From Spirochaeta sp. (GTDB lineage Bacteria > Spirochaetota > Spirochaetia > DSM-2461), in contig DAOVYP010000014.1 of assembly GCA_030635565.1 (NCBI GenBank), forward strand, positions 1 to 16,246: 16,246 nt of DNA. The letters run 5' to 3'. Below, piece after piece: positions 7,456-15,188 of the stretch (position 1 is its first letter; each line of letters begins with the position of its first letter). The position numbers were made by a program, and so were the translations under genes. The notes under the pieces were generated by a model. That model worked only from the letters and a program-made list of their open reading frames with translations. It searched no databases and was not told the origin of the DNA.

Positions 7456-7580
7456 CTGGAGAATCTTTCAAAATTACCATTCTGAAAGATCCTCCAGTAC
7501 GGGGTCGAAAAGTTATTTTCTTATACAATAATAATATAACTTTTCAAAAAGTCTGGGTATTTTTTAAAATCGGGGATTTT
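7456..7580. repeat. Three consecutive inverted repeats in the ctp/minD divergent region
   Basis: This is the main content of the gene-free stretch 7367-7691. IR1 has 15-base arms, CTGGAGAATCTTTCA (7456-7470) and its complement at 7483-7497, with one mismatch and a 12-base spacer. IR2 has perfect 10-base arms, GAAAAGTTAT (7507-7516) and ATAACTTTTC (7536-7545), with a 19-base AT-rich spacer. IR3 is AAAATC-GGG-GATTTT (7566-7580). They lie between the ctp promoter and the minD-like gene. None is a clean terminator, since IR1 and IR2 lack a following T-run. Operators, architectural-protein sites or a folded leader are all possible. Confidence 0.7.
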
Positions 7581-7600
7581 TGAAATTACCTCGCTGTTTA

Positions 7601-7630
7601 TGACTTTTTTCTTTATAAGTGGCGTATAGT
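7601..7630 (+). promoter_or_regulatory. Weak candidate promoter for the minD-fapA operon
   Basis: TGACTT (7601-7606), an 18-base spacer, then TATAGT (7625-7630). The -10 is good and the -35 is poor. It is the best sigma-70-like match between the inverted repeats and the gene start. If right, the repeats lie upstream of the transcript. Confidence 0.3.
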
Positions 7631-7691
7631 GCTTCACCCTAAACCTTTACGTCAAGTTTTGCTGTTATTTCCGGCATCCGGGAGGGGCACG

Positions 7692-8834
7692 ATGCAGATA
7701 ATTGCGGTAGCCAGCGGAAAGGGCGGTGTTGGAAAGTCGCTGGTAGCCGCAAACCTGGCAATCGCACTCACCCAGGTGAAGAAAAGAGTTATTCTGGCAG
7801 ATCTGGATCTGGGTGGATCCAACCTGCATCTGGTACTGGGAGAACATGTGGGACCCAGGGGAATCGGTACCTTTCTCAACAACGGCAAGACGAAAATCGA
7901 TCAGATATCGTACCCGACTACATGGAAGGGATTGAGTTTCATTCCGGGGGAAGCCGAACTTCCCGGTGCGGCCAATGTTACCGTTCCGTCCAAGCGGCGT
8001 CTGTTGAAAGCCCTGAGTAATCTGGACACCGACTACCTCATCCTGGATCTCGGTGCAGGAACGAACTTCAATACCGTCGACTTCTTTCTTCTTTCAGGCT
8101 GCGGCATCCTCGTGGCCACCCCGACTCTGACATCGACCTTGAATGCCTATCTGTTTCTCAAGAACGCAGTGTTCCGGATCTTGTCGAGTTCCTACAATCG
8201 AAATTCACCGGTTCATTCTTATATGGAAGATCTGAGAAAAGACGGCACCTCTCTGCAGAGGATACATCTGAACAAACTGCTGGATTCGATCCGAACCATG
8301 GATTCGGAGGTTTACGATAAATATCTGGAGAAAGTCGCACAGCTCCGCCCGCGCCTGATTATGAACATGCTGGACGACCCGAGGGATGTCTCAAGAAGTC
8401 ATCGTCTTAGAATCTCGACCAGGGAGTACCTTGGAATCGAGATGGACAGCCTCGGAGTGATTTACCGTGATCAGCTGCAGGATACGGCGCAGCGTTCGAG
8501 TTTACCTATAATCGCATATAAGCCTCAGGCGGTACTTTCCCAGGCAATTTACCGCATAGCGGACAAAATTATCTATTTTGATGAAGTTCTCACCGGTCCT
8601 TTGACGAACATAGAGGCAGACGACAGTTTCAGGGAAGCCGAACTCGAGGCGGAATCGGACTTCGGTTTGAAAGTGGCATCTCTGGAGGAACTGCTCCACA
8701 GCGGTGCACTTACCCGGGGAGATCTCGTGGAGACTATCAGGATGCAGCAGATTGAGATTACGGCACTCAAGAAAGAGAACCGTTTCATCAAGAAGAAACT
8801 CGTCAATGCGGCCGATCAGGGTTTTAAGGTATAA
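7692..8834 (+). CDS. MinD/FlhG-like P-loop ATPase
   Basis: The 380-residue protein belongs to the ParA/MinD superfamily, whose ATP-dependent dimers position cell-pole, division or flagellar machinery. Visible motifs are the deviant Walker A SGKGGVGKS (8-16, with the signature Lys10 and Lys15), ADLDLGGSNLH (36-46, switch I/A' region) and the Walker B/switch II stretch DYLILDLGAGTN (114-125). Residues ~170-240 are an insertion relative to MinD. The C-terminal ~60 residues are acidic then helical and basic (MQQIEITALKKENRFIKKK) and look like a short coiled coil. No MinD-type amphipathic membrane helix is obvious. ATG 7692 is chosen because GGAGGGG lies 7 bases before it and the family motif starts right after, so an upstream in-frame TTG/ATG extension is unlikely. 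fapA follows 13 bases later. Confidence 0.9.
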   Translation: MQIIAVASGKGGVGKSLVAANLAIALTQVKKRVILADLDLGGSNLHLVLGEHVGPRGIGTFLNNGKTKIDQISYPTTWKGLSFIPGEAELPGAANVTVPSKRRLLKALSNLDTDYLILDLGAGTNFNTVDFFLLSGCGILVATPTLTSTLNAYLFLKNAVFRILSSSYNRNSPVHSYMEDLRKDGTSLQRIHLNKLLDSIRTMDSEVYDKYLEKVAQLRPRLIMNMLDDPRDVSRSHRLRISTREYLGIEMDSLGVIYRDQLQDTAQRSSLPIIAYKPQAVLSQAIYRIADKIIYFDEVLTGPLTNIEADDSFREAELEAESDFGLKVASLEELLHSGALTRGDLVETIRMQQIEITALKKENRFIKKKLVNAADQGFKV

Positions 8835-8847
8835 GAGTTGCGGTGAC

Positions 8848-11565
8848 ATGAAGGGACGAATCGACTTAATAAAAAAGGGCCTTGAAGCCAGGTTTTCCTG
8901 GAAGCCGGATCGTGACGGTACGGAATGGGATGTTGAAGGACTCCGGTCCCTGCTTTCCGCCTCCGATATCCGTGTGGAAGTCTCCGGCAGCACATTGGAG
9001 GGGCTCCTCGAAATATTTGCCGAGTCGGAGGATCCGTATGAGTCCGATATCATTGCCCGGGGGGTTGAGCCTGTAACCCCGACCCCCCTTCAGGCTGAAC
9101 TGCTTCCGGGGGAACTACCGGCTGATGTGGAAGTCTCGCTTGAGGATATCCTCAGGGAATCTCCTCCTGTGGAAGGGGAGTTAAGTTACGGTTGGGCCGA
9201 AAAGGATTCGTCTGTCGGAACCATGATACCCGCCGTGAATGGCCGGCCCGGCCTGGCCCTCAACCGGGACCCGATACCTCCGCCGGAAATGAAAGGAGAG
9301 GATTTCCGAATCGGGGAAAATCTCGAAATCCGCGACAGTAAACTCATTGCATTATCCGGGGGAATACTCCGTATCGAGGAACACTGGGCTGATCTGGTGC
9401 CTTGTTCCCGTCATCAATGGTCTCTCAGCGGCAGTCCCGAAGAGGGCGGCTGTTTTCTTGATTATACACCGGGACATTCGGCTATCTCCCTGCCCCCTGC
9501 TGCGGATATTGTCACTGCCGCCGGCCGTCAGGGTTTTTTACCGGAGAAAATACTTCCGGAAGATGAAATTCGTTCACTCCTTGTGTCCGCGCTTACCGAT
9601 GAGAAGGCTCTGAGCCGGCAGCCGATATCGAGAGATACCGATGGATATATCGGTATTGAATTCGACACCATGCGTATCAGGGCTGAATTAAGGCTTCGAA
9701 GAGAAACCGGTAATGGTGTTCCCCTGAATCTGAACAGAATTGCCGCTGAAATCCGGGACAGCGGACTCAGGGGCCTGGACGGACCGGCAGTGAAATCGGC
9801 CATCATGGGATTCTGGAAGAATGGGGACTCAACCGTACTCATCACCCTGAAGGAGGGACGCGCTGCGGAACGGGGACCCGACAGGGATCTGGAATTCCTG
9901 ATTCCATTTTTTGAGGAAGAGGATGCGGCGCCGATACACAGGCGTTTGGAGCTCGAGCCGCACAGAGTTATGGGAATCGTATCATTTCGGGATTTTCCGG
10001 CAACGGCGGTATCCAGATTTGCCGTTGTACAGAATGAACAGGTCCTTGCCAGGTTGGGTGCGGCAAAAACCGGAAAAGCCGGGAAAGATATTGAAGGCAG
10101 GGATTTACCCGGATTACCCGGCAACGATCCTGATATCAGGGTCCATGAAGGACTGGGATGGAACGGTGACGTTATCGTTGCCCATGAGGACGGATTGCTG
10201 GATGTCGGGAAAACCATGAACGGCATCACACATCTGCGGGTACGGCCTCACAAGGACGCTCTCATCCAGGTAACGGTTTCCGACGATAAAATTAAAGCCC
10301 TGGTTTCAACCAGACTGCCTGTTGGAACCGGCGCCCCTGTGGATGCCGATCGTATCCGTGATGAAGCGGAAAAAGCCGATGTGGTGAAGGGTTTCTCCGA
10401 TGAAGCCATTGATGATGTTGTAGAAAGATCCCTCACGGGAGAAATCATCTCCGGTCAGATCATCGCCGAAGGCCGACTGCCCATGGAAGGAAACACACGC
10501 CTGTCTCTGATCATGTCCGGAGATCCTGCCAAAGCCCCGGTTCCGGTCAAAACAGGTGATGTCATCGGTACAATTGAGGCCGGCGAAGATAGCGGATGGA
10601 ACGTTCTCGGTGAGCCGTTGATGGATGAAAGCGGTACGTTGAGTGAAGGTGAAAACATCCTCAGGAGGGAAGAAGAGGACGGCAGTACCATCCTTGTGGC
10701 GGAAAAAGGCGGTCATCTGGTGATGAGTGAAGGCCGCCTTCTGGTGAAACACCTTCTGGACTACGTCGGCGATGTATCTCTGGCATCGGGAAATGTCCGT
10801 TATCCCGGCCGTATCAGGATTGATGGATCGGTGCTCTCCAGGGTGGTGGTCGATGGTGGCGAAGGAGTCGAGGTGACCCAGGTTGTCCAGGCCGCCCTCA
10901 TCAATTCCGGCGGAAATGTGGTAATCGGCAAGGGCATCAAAGGGGAAGGCAAAGCCGTAATCCGATCCCAGGGACGGCTCACTCTGGGATATGCCGAAGA
11001 AGCCAATCTTCTGTCTTCCGGGAATATCACTGTAGGCAGGGCTCTGATGAACTGCAGGGTGAAGTGCAATGGTCTCCTGGAGATTTCCGCCAACGACGGC
11101 AAACTCATCGGCGGCATCATGAAACTGAAAGACGGCCTGATCTGCCGGGAGGTGGGAAATGAACGTGGTACCGAAACGGTCATCTCATTCGGCCAGGACT
11201 ATCTGGTTGAGAACCAGATAGAGCAGGTACAGAAAGAGTGCAAAAAAATACAGGACTACATCGACAAAGCCGATGTGATGATGAGTGAGCTTGAAAAAAA
11301 GAGCGCATCTAGAAAACTTATTATGGTCCGCCGGAAGAAAGTTGATGCGCTCAAGATGCTTGAGAAGAAAAATCTCCGGCTTTTCCTGCTTCGGGAGAAA
11401 TTTGAACGTCATTTCGAATCGGAGATAAAGGTTACCGGAACGGCCTGGACCGGAGTGGTTTTTGAAAGCCACGGGCGTCTCATAAAGGTTAAGGAACCTC
11501 TTCAATCGGTGTGCATCGTGTTTAATCGGGAAAAGGGATGTTTGGATAAAAAACCGCTGAGATGA
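8848..11565 (+). CDS. fapA: FapA/DUF342 family protein, long form
   Basis: FapA-type proteins have an N-terminal domain, a right-handed beta-helix and a C-terminal coiled coil. In Vibrio vulnificus FapA is a polar protein tied to glucose signalling and flagellar assembly. This 905-residue member is much longer than the usual ~450-650. Residues ~630-780 give the helix repeats (VGDVSLASGNVRYPGRIRI, GGNVVIGKGIKGEG, SSGNITVGRAL, GKLIGGIMKLKDG). Residues ~783-860 are coiled coil (QIEQVQKECKKIQDYIDKAD). Two segments resemble the FapA N-terminal domain (~255-330 with GIEFDTMRIRAELRL, ~470-550 with IQVTVSDDKIKALVSTRL), suggesting an internal duplication. The first ~230 residues match nothing I know. 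ATG 8848 follows the minD-like stop by 13 bases. A GTG at 8704 lies inside that gene and is rejected. The 3' end overlaps the next gene (ATGA). Confidence 0.85.
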   Translation: MKGRIDLIKKGLEARFSWKPDRDGTEWDVEGLRSLLSASDIRVEVSGSTLEGLLEIFAESEDPYESDIIARGVEPVTPTPLQAELLPGELPADVEVSLEDILRESPPVEGELSYGWAEKDSSVGTMIPAVNGRPGLALNRDPIPPPEMKGEDFRIGENLEIRDSKLIALSGGILRIEEHWADLVPCSRHQWSLSGSPEEGGCFLDYTPGHSAISLPPAADIVTAAGRQGFLPEKILPEDEIRSLLVSALTDEKALSRQPISRDTDGYIGIEFDTMRIRAELRLRRETGNGVPLNLNRIAAEIRDSGLRGLDGPAVKSAIMGFWKNGDSTVLITLKEGRAAERGPDRDLEFLIPFFEEEDAAPIHRRLELEPHRVMGIVSFRDFPATAVSRFAVVQNEQVLARLGAAKTGKAGKDIEGRDLPGLPGNDPDIRVHEGLGWNGDVIVAHEDGLLDVGKTMNGITHLRVRPHKDALIQVTVSDDKIKALVSTRLPVGTGAPVDADRIRDEAEKADVVKGFSDEAIDDVVERSLTGEIISGQIIAEGRLPMEGNTRLSLIMSGDPAKAPVPVKTGDVIGTIEAGEDSGWNVLGEPLMDESGTLSEGENILRREEEDGSTILVAEKGGHLVMSEGRLLVKHLLDYVGDVSLASGNVRYPGRIRIDGSVLSRVVVDGGEGVEVTQVVQAALINSGGNVVIGKGIKGEGKAVIRSQGRLTLGYAEEANLLSSGNITVGRALMNCRVKCNGLLEISANDGKLIGGIMKLKDGLICREVGNERGTETVISFGQDYLVENQIEQVQKECKKIQDYIDKADVMMSELEKKSASRKLIMVRRKKVDALKMLEKKNLRLFLLREKFERHFESEIKVTGTAWTGVVFESHGRLIKVKEPLQSVCIVFNREKGCLDKKPLR

Positions 11566-12704
11566 AAAAAATCATTATTTTTACAGCACTGCTGATAGCC
11601 CTGACCATTTCCGCCGGAGCCTTTGAAGTAACCCTCATGGGCGGTGCGAGGATGGACATCCCCGCAGCATGGGAACTGGACGACAGTGATTCGTCGGTTC
11701 CCACCTGGTATTCACCGGACAGGAGGGGAGCCGCCGAAGTTGTACTTTGGGAGCCCGGGACCTGGGAACTGCTGGAAACTTTTGTCGATAGCGTTAAACC
11801 GGACGGTGCAGTCGGCGATATTGTCGCTTTTTCCTGCTGGAGGGGAGAGGTTGCGCTGGCGGACTGGACCTTTCCCGTTGCCGGCGAACGCTTCCGCGGC
11901 TGGTTTCTCATTGTCAGAGGAAGCGGGCCTGACGTCAGGGTCTCGGCCATATCAGCCGAGGAGGATTTTCTGGAACGGCAGCCCTTTCTTCTTTCGATTC
12001 TTGACTCCTACATCCCGATGGACAATTGGCGTCTCACTCCCGGGGCGGTGAGTACATTCCTCGAACTGACGGCGGATATGAATCCTGAAACAGTTCGCAT
12101 ACCGTTCGGTGACGGTACAATCAGCTGGGAACAGAGTCCTGCCGGGAACCAGGCGTCCCAGGATGTCATCGATAGGGAAGCGCTGGTTCTGTCCGCCTAT
12201 GCCGATACCCCTGAGCTCTTTTATCAGGCATGGGAGAGATATTACCGCCTGATCTATCGGGACAGTTACAGCCGTTTGCAGGCACTGTCCGATGCTTTGC
12301 AAACCGGTCCCTTACAGGCCGGTTTCATTGATGAGAGAGAACTTGCCGAGAGCTTGCTGGCATGGCTGCAGGGATTCACATACGGAACGACTCGTGGCTT
12401 TTCCGACCTTCTGGCTCCTTCAGCTGCCTGTGCAAGTCAAACCGGAGACTGCGATTCGCTTTCCTTGACTCTGCTGATCCTGATGGACGGCTACGGTGTC
12501 GACGGCAGGCTGCTGCTTTCCCAACAGGCACATCATGCCATTGCGGGATTTGATCTGCCGGGAGAAGGAATGAGATATGTTGAAGGGGAACGATCCTGGC
12601 TGGTCGCGGAACTGACCGGCAGACTGCCCCTGGGTGTTCTGCCTGACAGATTAACGGGGGTTGACGATTGGTTTGGTATCTCTCTGCTGACGAAAGAACA
12701 GTGA
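11562..12704 (+). CDS. Exported transglutaminase-like protein
   Basis: The 380-residue protein begins with a signal peptide (residues 1-20, KKIIIFTALLIALTISAGA, cleavage near AGA-F), so the product is probably periplasmic. Residues ~20-160 are an unrecognised beta-rich domain. Residues ~255-365 carry a transglutaminase/cysteine-protease-like core: GDCDSLSLTLLILMDGYG with Cys297, QQAHHAIAGFD with His324/His325, and SWLVAELTG with Glu350, which fit the family's Cys-His-Asp/Glu triad. Bacterial members act as peptidases, amidases or cross-linkers of cell-wall or surface proteins, and the substrate here is unknown. Its ATG overlaps the fapA stop (ATGA), so it is coupled to minD-fapA. This hints at a cell-envelope task for that operon. 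Confidence 0.8.
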   Translation: MKKIIIFTALLIALTISAGAFEVTLMGGARMDIPAAWELDDSDSSVPTWYSPDRRGAAEVVLWEPGTWELLETFVDSVKPDGAVGDIVAFSCWRGEVALADWTFPVAGERFRGWFLIVRGSGPDVRVSAISAEEDFLERQPFLLSILDSYIPMDNWRLTPGAVSTFLELTADMNPETVRIPFGDGTISWEQSPAGNQASQDVIDREALVLSAYADTPELFYQAWERYYRLIYRDSYSRLQALSDALQTGPLQAGFIDERELAESLLAWLQGFTYGTTRGFSDLLAPSAACASQTGDCDSLSLTLLILMDGYGVDGRLLLSQQAHHAIAGFDLPGEGMRYVEGERSWLVAELTGRLPLGVLPDRLTGVDDWFGISLLTKEQ

Positions 12705-12720
12705 AAAATGAATTTCATGA

Positions 12721-12766
12721 GTATGATTTACCATACACTTAATCCGATTACGATATACAGATATCG
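12721..12766. promoter_or_regulatory. Palindromic sites upstream of the sigma-54 promoter
   Basis: Two inverted repeats occur: GTATG-N6-CATAC (12721-12736) and CGATAT-ACAG-ATATCG (12751-12766). The second is centred about 90 bases before the predicted transcription start, the usual distance for an enhancer-like site of a sigma-54 activator. The 10-mer CGATTATTGC appears just after it (12765-12774) and again within the promoter (12827-12836). Function is inferred from position only. Confidence 0.4.
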
Positions 12767-12821
12767 ATTATTGCTCTTCCTGAGGCATGAATTCCCTGTT
12801 CCCGGCATGGCTATTCTGTCT

Positions 12822-12837
12822 TGGTACGATTATTGCA
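12822..12837 (+). promoter_or_regulatory. Sigma-54 (-24/-12) promoter
   Basis: TGGTACG-ATTA-TTGCA matches the consensus TGGYACG-N4-TTGCW at every position, with exactly ten bases between the invariant GG and GC. The predicted start is near 12848, giving a ~41-base leader to ATG 12889. Such promoters need sigma-54 and an AAA+ activator, and an activator gene of that class lies at 2309-3433. Confidence 0.75.
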
Positions 12838-12888
12838 TTATTTTAATCAGAGTAATATAAACAAGTTGATAATTGGAAGTTAGATCAG

Positions 12889-13491
12889 ATGAGCATGAAA
12901 TCTCGAGATTACGCAATTCCCAGACAGTCATTTCGAAAAGAACTCACCAGGAAAACTATTCATATAACGATCGCGCTGGTTCCCACCCTGGCGAACTGGA
13001 ACTTTCTGTTTACCGTAATCTTCCTCTCTGCGGGTATTCTGTTCTATACCATTAACGAGACGGCCAGAATCAGGGGTAAAGCCGGAGGAATCATATCCAG
13101 GATGACGGTAATGGCATCCCGGCCGGTTGAAAAAGGCTTTGTCTGGGGTCCGGTAACCCTCGGCCTGGGGGCATTGGCCGCCTTGCTGTACTATCCGAAT
13201 CCAGCCGCCACAGTAGCCATATATGCCCTGGCTTTCGGTGATGGAATCGCCAGTATCACAGGTAAATTCCTGGGCAGACGAACCACGGTCAGAATCGGTG
13301 AGAAAACCCTGGTCGGTTCAATTTCCTGTTTTATTGCCGTCTTTATCAGTGCTTATGCCGTCTTAAATAACCTGCACCTTGCTCTCGTATCGGCTGTAAC
13401 GGCGACGATTCTTGAACTTATTCCCGCACGGGATGCCGACAACCTGATTATTCCGCTGGGAACAGGGTTGGTTCTTACGTTGTTGATGTAA
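12889..13491 (+). CDS. CTP-dependent lipid/polyprenol kinase-like membrane protein (SEC59/VTE5/DGK1-type)
   Basis: The 200-residue integral membrane protein resembles the dolichol/phytol/diacylglycerol kinase family, which phosphorylates lipid alcohols with CTP and is often labelled phosphatidate cytidylyltransferase. Landmarks are an N-terminal RKTIHITIALVP (21-32, compare RKxxH), the core motif ALAFGDGIASITGKFLGRR (113-131) and ELIPARDADNLIIPLGTG (176-193), typical of the family's D-N-x-x-I-P end. About five to six hydrophobic segments are present (~28-54, 88-101, 107-118, 143-160, 163-176, 185-199). GGAAG nine bases upstream supports ATG 12889, with a second ATG two codons later as an alternative. 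It is the only gene behind the sigma-54 promoter and ends 6 bases from a convergent gene. The substrate cannot be told from sequence. Confidence 0.75.
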   Translation: MSMKSRDYAIPRQSFRKELTRKTIHITIALVPTLANWNFLFTVIFLSAGILFYTINETARIRGKAGGIISRMTVMASRPVEKGFVWGPVTLGLGALAALLYYPNPAATVAIYALAFGDGIASITGKFLGRRTTVRIGEKTLVGSISCFIAVFISAYAVLNNLHLALVSAVTATILELIPARDADNLIIPLGTGLVLTLLM

Positions 13492-13497
13492 AAAACT

Positions 13498-14325
13498 TCA
13501 GATCCACTGATAAATTTTTCTTACGACTCCGGCGAAGCCGATGACACCGGTTACCAGGAAAATGGCACCGGGAATAATCAGGGGCCGGGAAATGAAAAAG
13601 ATCAGATCCGTACCCAGTACAACCAGCAGTAAACTCACCATCAGGAGATAGTAGCGAGCATTTTTTTGAATTATCGCGGTTCCTGCAAGTGCCAGAATTG
13701 TCAGAGCTTCAATCGAAACGGTAACCAGAGCCAGAACAGTATCCATTCCCGAGCGGATCAGAAGATTGCCGAGAGGTTGGGTAACATCCAGAGGCATCAT
13801 GACGGCAATACCCATAGCCGCCAACGCACCCATACCAAGAATTGATCCGGAGCGTCGGAACGGAATATCCCCTGAAAAAATACTGATATTCAACAACGAA
13901 GAGATCCCCAGGAAACGGGCAAACCAGGCAATCCGGGTGATTGTCAGCCCCCAGGACGTTGTCAGAATGCCTGCCGTAACCAGGGGCAGAAGCAGTCTGG
14001 AGGCTTGAAGAGGTAAGGTCAGAAGAAATAGACGCAGGAAGAAGATTTCAGGAGATGGACTACGCCTGAATCGTTTTCGCAGGATCAATTCGCTTAACAG
14101 GGGAAAAAGGGATAAAAAAGCGACACCTGCCATGGCCCAGGGAAGATCCGATGTATCGGCCGGTCTCCAGGACGACCACCACCGGGCGGTGAGTTCCGGG
14201 ACTTCGTACCCCGGGGCGTATTGATTCTGAGTCCAGGCCGTCCAGACCAGCCCGGAAGCAACAGTTCCCGCCAACGCCGGGATGAGAAGGATGGAAAGAA
14301 GGGTACGGCGGACCGTCAGTGTCAT
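13498..14325 (-). CDS. Multi-pass membrane protein of unknown function
   Basis: I do not recognise this 275-residue protein. It has roughly seven or eight hydrophobic segments (~8-28, 62-82, 94-118, 125-150, 160-180, 195-220, 223-246, 250-268) separated by short, partly basic loops (RKRFRRS, RRS). The one sizeable hydrophilic loop is residues ~33-58, rich in Trp, between the first two segments. No catalytic or ligand motif stands out. The proposed ATG 14325 has no clear Shine-Dalgarno. A five-codon upstream reading frame (ATG at 14341, ending TAATG across the start) might couple translation. It is divergent from the DUF2259-like gene and convergent with the lipid kinase-like gene. Confidence 0.7.
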   Translation of the reverse strand: MTLTVRRTLLSILLIPALAGTVASGLVWTAWTQNQYAPGYEVPELTARWWSSWRPADTSDLPWAMAGVAFLSLFPLLSELILRKRFRRSPSPEIFFLRLFLLTLPLQASRLLLPLVTAGILTTSWGLTITRIAWFARFLGISSLLNISIFSGDIPFRRSGSILGMGALAAMGIAVMMPLDVTQPLGNLLIRSGMDTVLALVTVSIEALTILALAGTAIIQKNARYYLLMVSLLLVVLGTDLIFFISRPLIIPGAIFLVTGVIGFAGVVRKIYQWI

Positions 14326-14428
14326 TAAGTTAAGAATGCCATGAACTGAGGTGCAGGCCTAGAGAAAGAATCTTAAAAAACTCATATGGAACATCCTTTT
14401 TGTCGATTAGGGAAACGAGGTAGTCACC

Positions 14429-15136
14429 ATGAAAAGAACAGTCATATGCCTGCTGCTCGCTTTCACAGCCGCAATGGTCATGGCCGGAGATCTGGCCGTT
14501 CTGGAGAATATGGGATTCAGCGCCGACGGCCGGTATTTCATGTTCGGTCAGCATGTGCTGGTGACGGATACCGGACAGGCCTATGCCGAAACCGCCATAG
14601 TGGATGTGTCCCGTAACGAATTTGTACCGGGCGGTTGGAAAAAAAGTGGCTGGAATGTCCCTATGATTCCGAATCAGAACTCCCGTGGAGCCCTCTACGA
14701 GTTGCTCGGTGAATCCACCGACCTCAAGAATCGTTACGGAATCAGCCATCTGGAGCAGGGCCGCCTGTTGTACACGAGAAGTAACGGCGATGATGTCGTA
14801 ATTAAAGCCGGAGACGATGGGGAAAATGCCCCGGCTCTCCTGTTCCGTGACTTTGAACGGGGCCGTGAATATGCCCTGGCACTCTATCAGGAAAGTGAAA
14901 CCACCGGAGACGCAGTTTCCGCATCATTCCATATCGAATTGGTTGTCAGAGATTCCAATGGAGCGGAATCCACCTACACGGTCGGTAATCCGGGGTATTT
15001 CCGGACCGGCGTCACATCCTACAGGATTGTCAGGGTCTGGATCGGTCCCGACAGCCGCTCGCTGGTTATCGCTGTTGCCAAGGAAGATTCGGATCTGTCG
15101 GTGAGGTATATGGTGGAGACTCTGGTTCTGAAATAA
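14429..15136 (+). CDS. Predicted secreted protein, DUF2259-like
   Basis: The 235-residue protein has a signal peptide (residues ~1-19, KRTVICLLLAFTAAMVMAG) with cleavage around MAG-D and no lipobox Cys, so it is expected in the periplasm or outside. The segment FSADGRYFMFGQHVLVTDTG (about 30-48) followed by AYAETAIVDVSRNEFVPGG matches my recollection of the DUF2259 family of predicted secreted proteins, common in spirochaetes. The family has no assigned function. The rest is beta-rich with no catalytic motif. GAGGT 8 bases before ATG 14429 supports the start. The gene is divergent from the membrane protein gene, with 103 bases between them. The hairpin-rich element lies 52 bases past its stop and no terminator is seen between. 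Confidence 0.7.
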   Translation: MKRTVICLLLAFTAAMVMAGDLAVLENMGFSADGRYFMFGQHVLVTDTGQAYAETAIVDVSRNEFVPGGWKKSGWNVPMIPNQNSRGALYELLGESTDLKNRYGISHLEQGRLLYTRSNGDDVVIKAGDDGENAPALLFRDFERGREYALALYQESETTGDAVSASFHIELVVRDSNGAESTYTVGNPGYFRTGVTSYRIVRVWIGPDSRSLVIAVAKEDSDLSVRYMVETLVLK

Positions 15137-15188
15137 AGCCTGCCCGCCTGCTGTGCCGCCTATCATAGATGAAGGCAAGCAAATATAA

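Noticed and set aside
7629..7691. N-terminal extension of the minD-like gene
   Set aside because: The extension has no family similarity, and ATG 7692 has an ideal GGAGGGG site directly before the P-loop strand.
8704..8847. Earlier GTG start of fapA inside the minD-like gene
   Set aside because: The extra residues overlap the conserved minD-like C terminus in another frame. ATG 8848 falls just after that gene's stop and begins a sensible protein.
14330..14749. A 139-codon minus-strand frame across the DUF2259-like gene start
   Set aside because: It covers the signal-peptide region of a well-supported plus-strand gene in antisense and has no recognisable domain.
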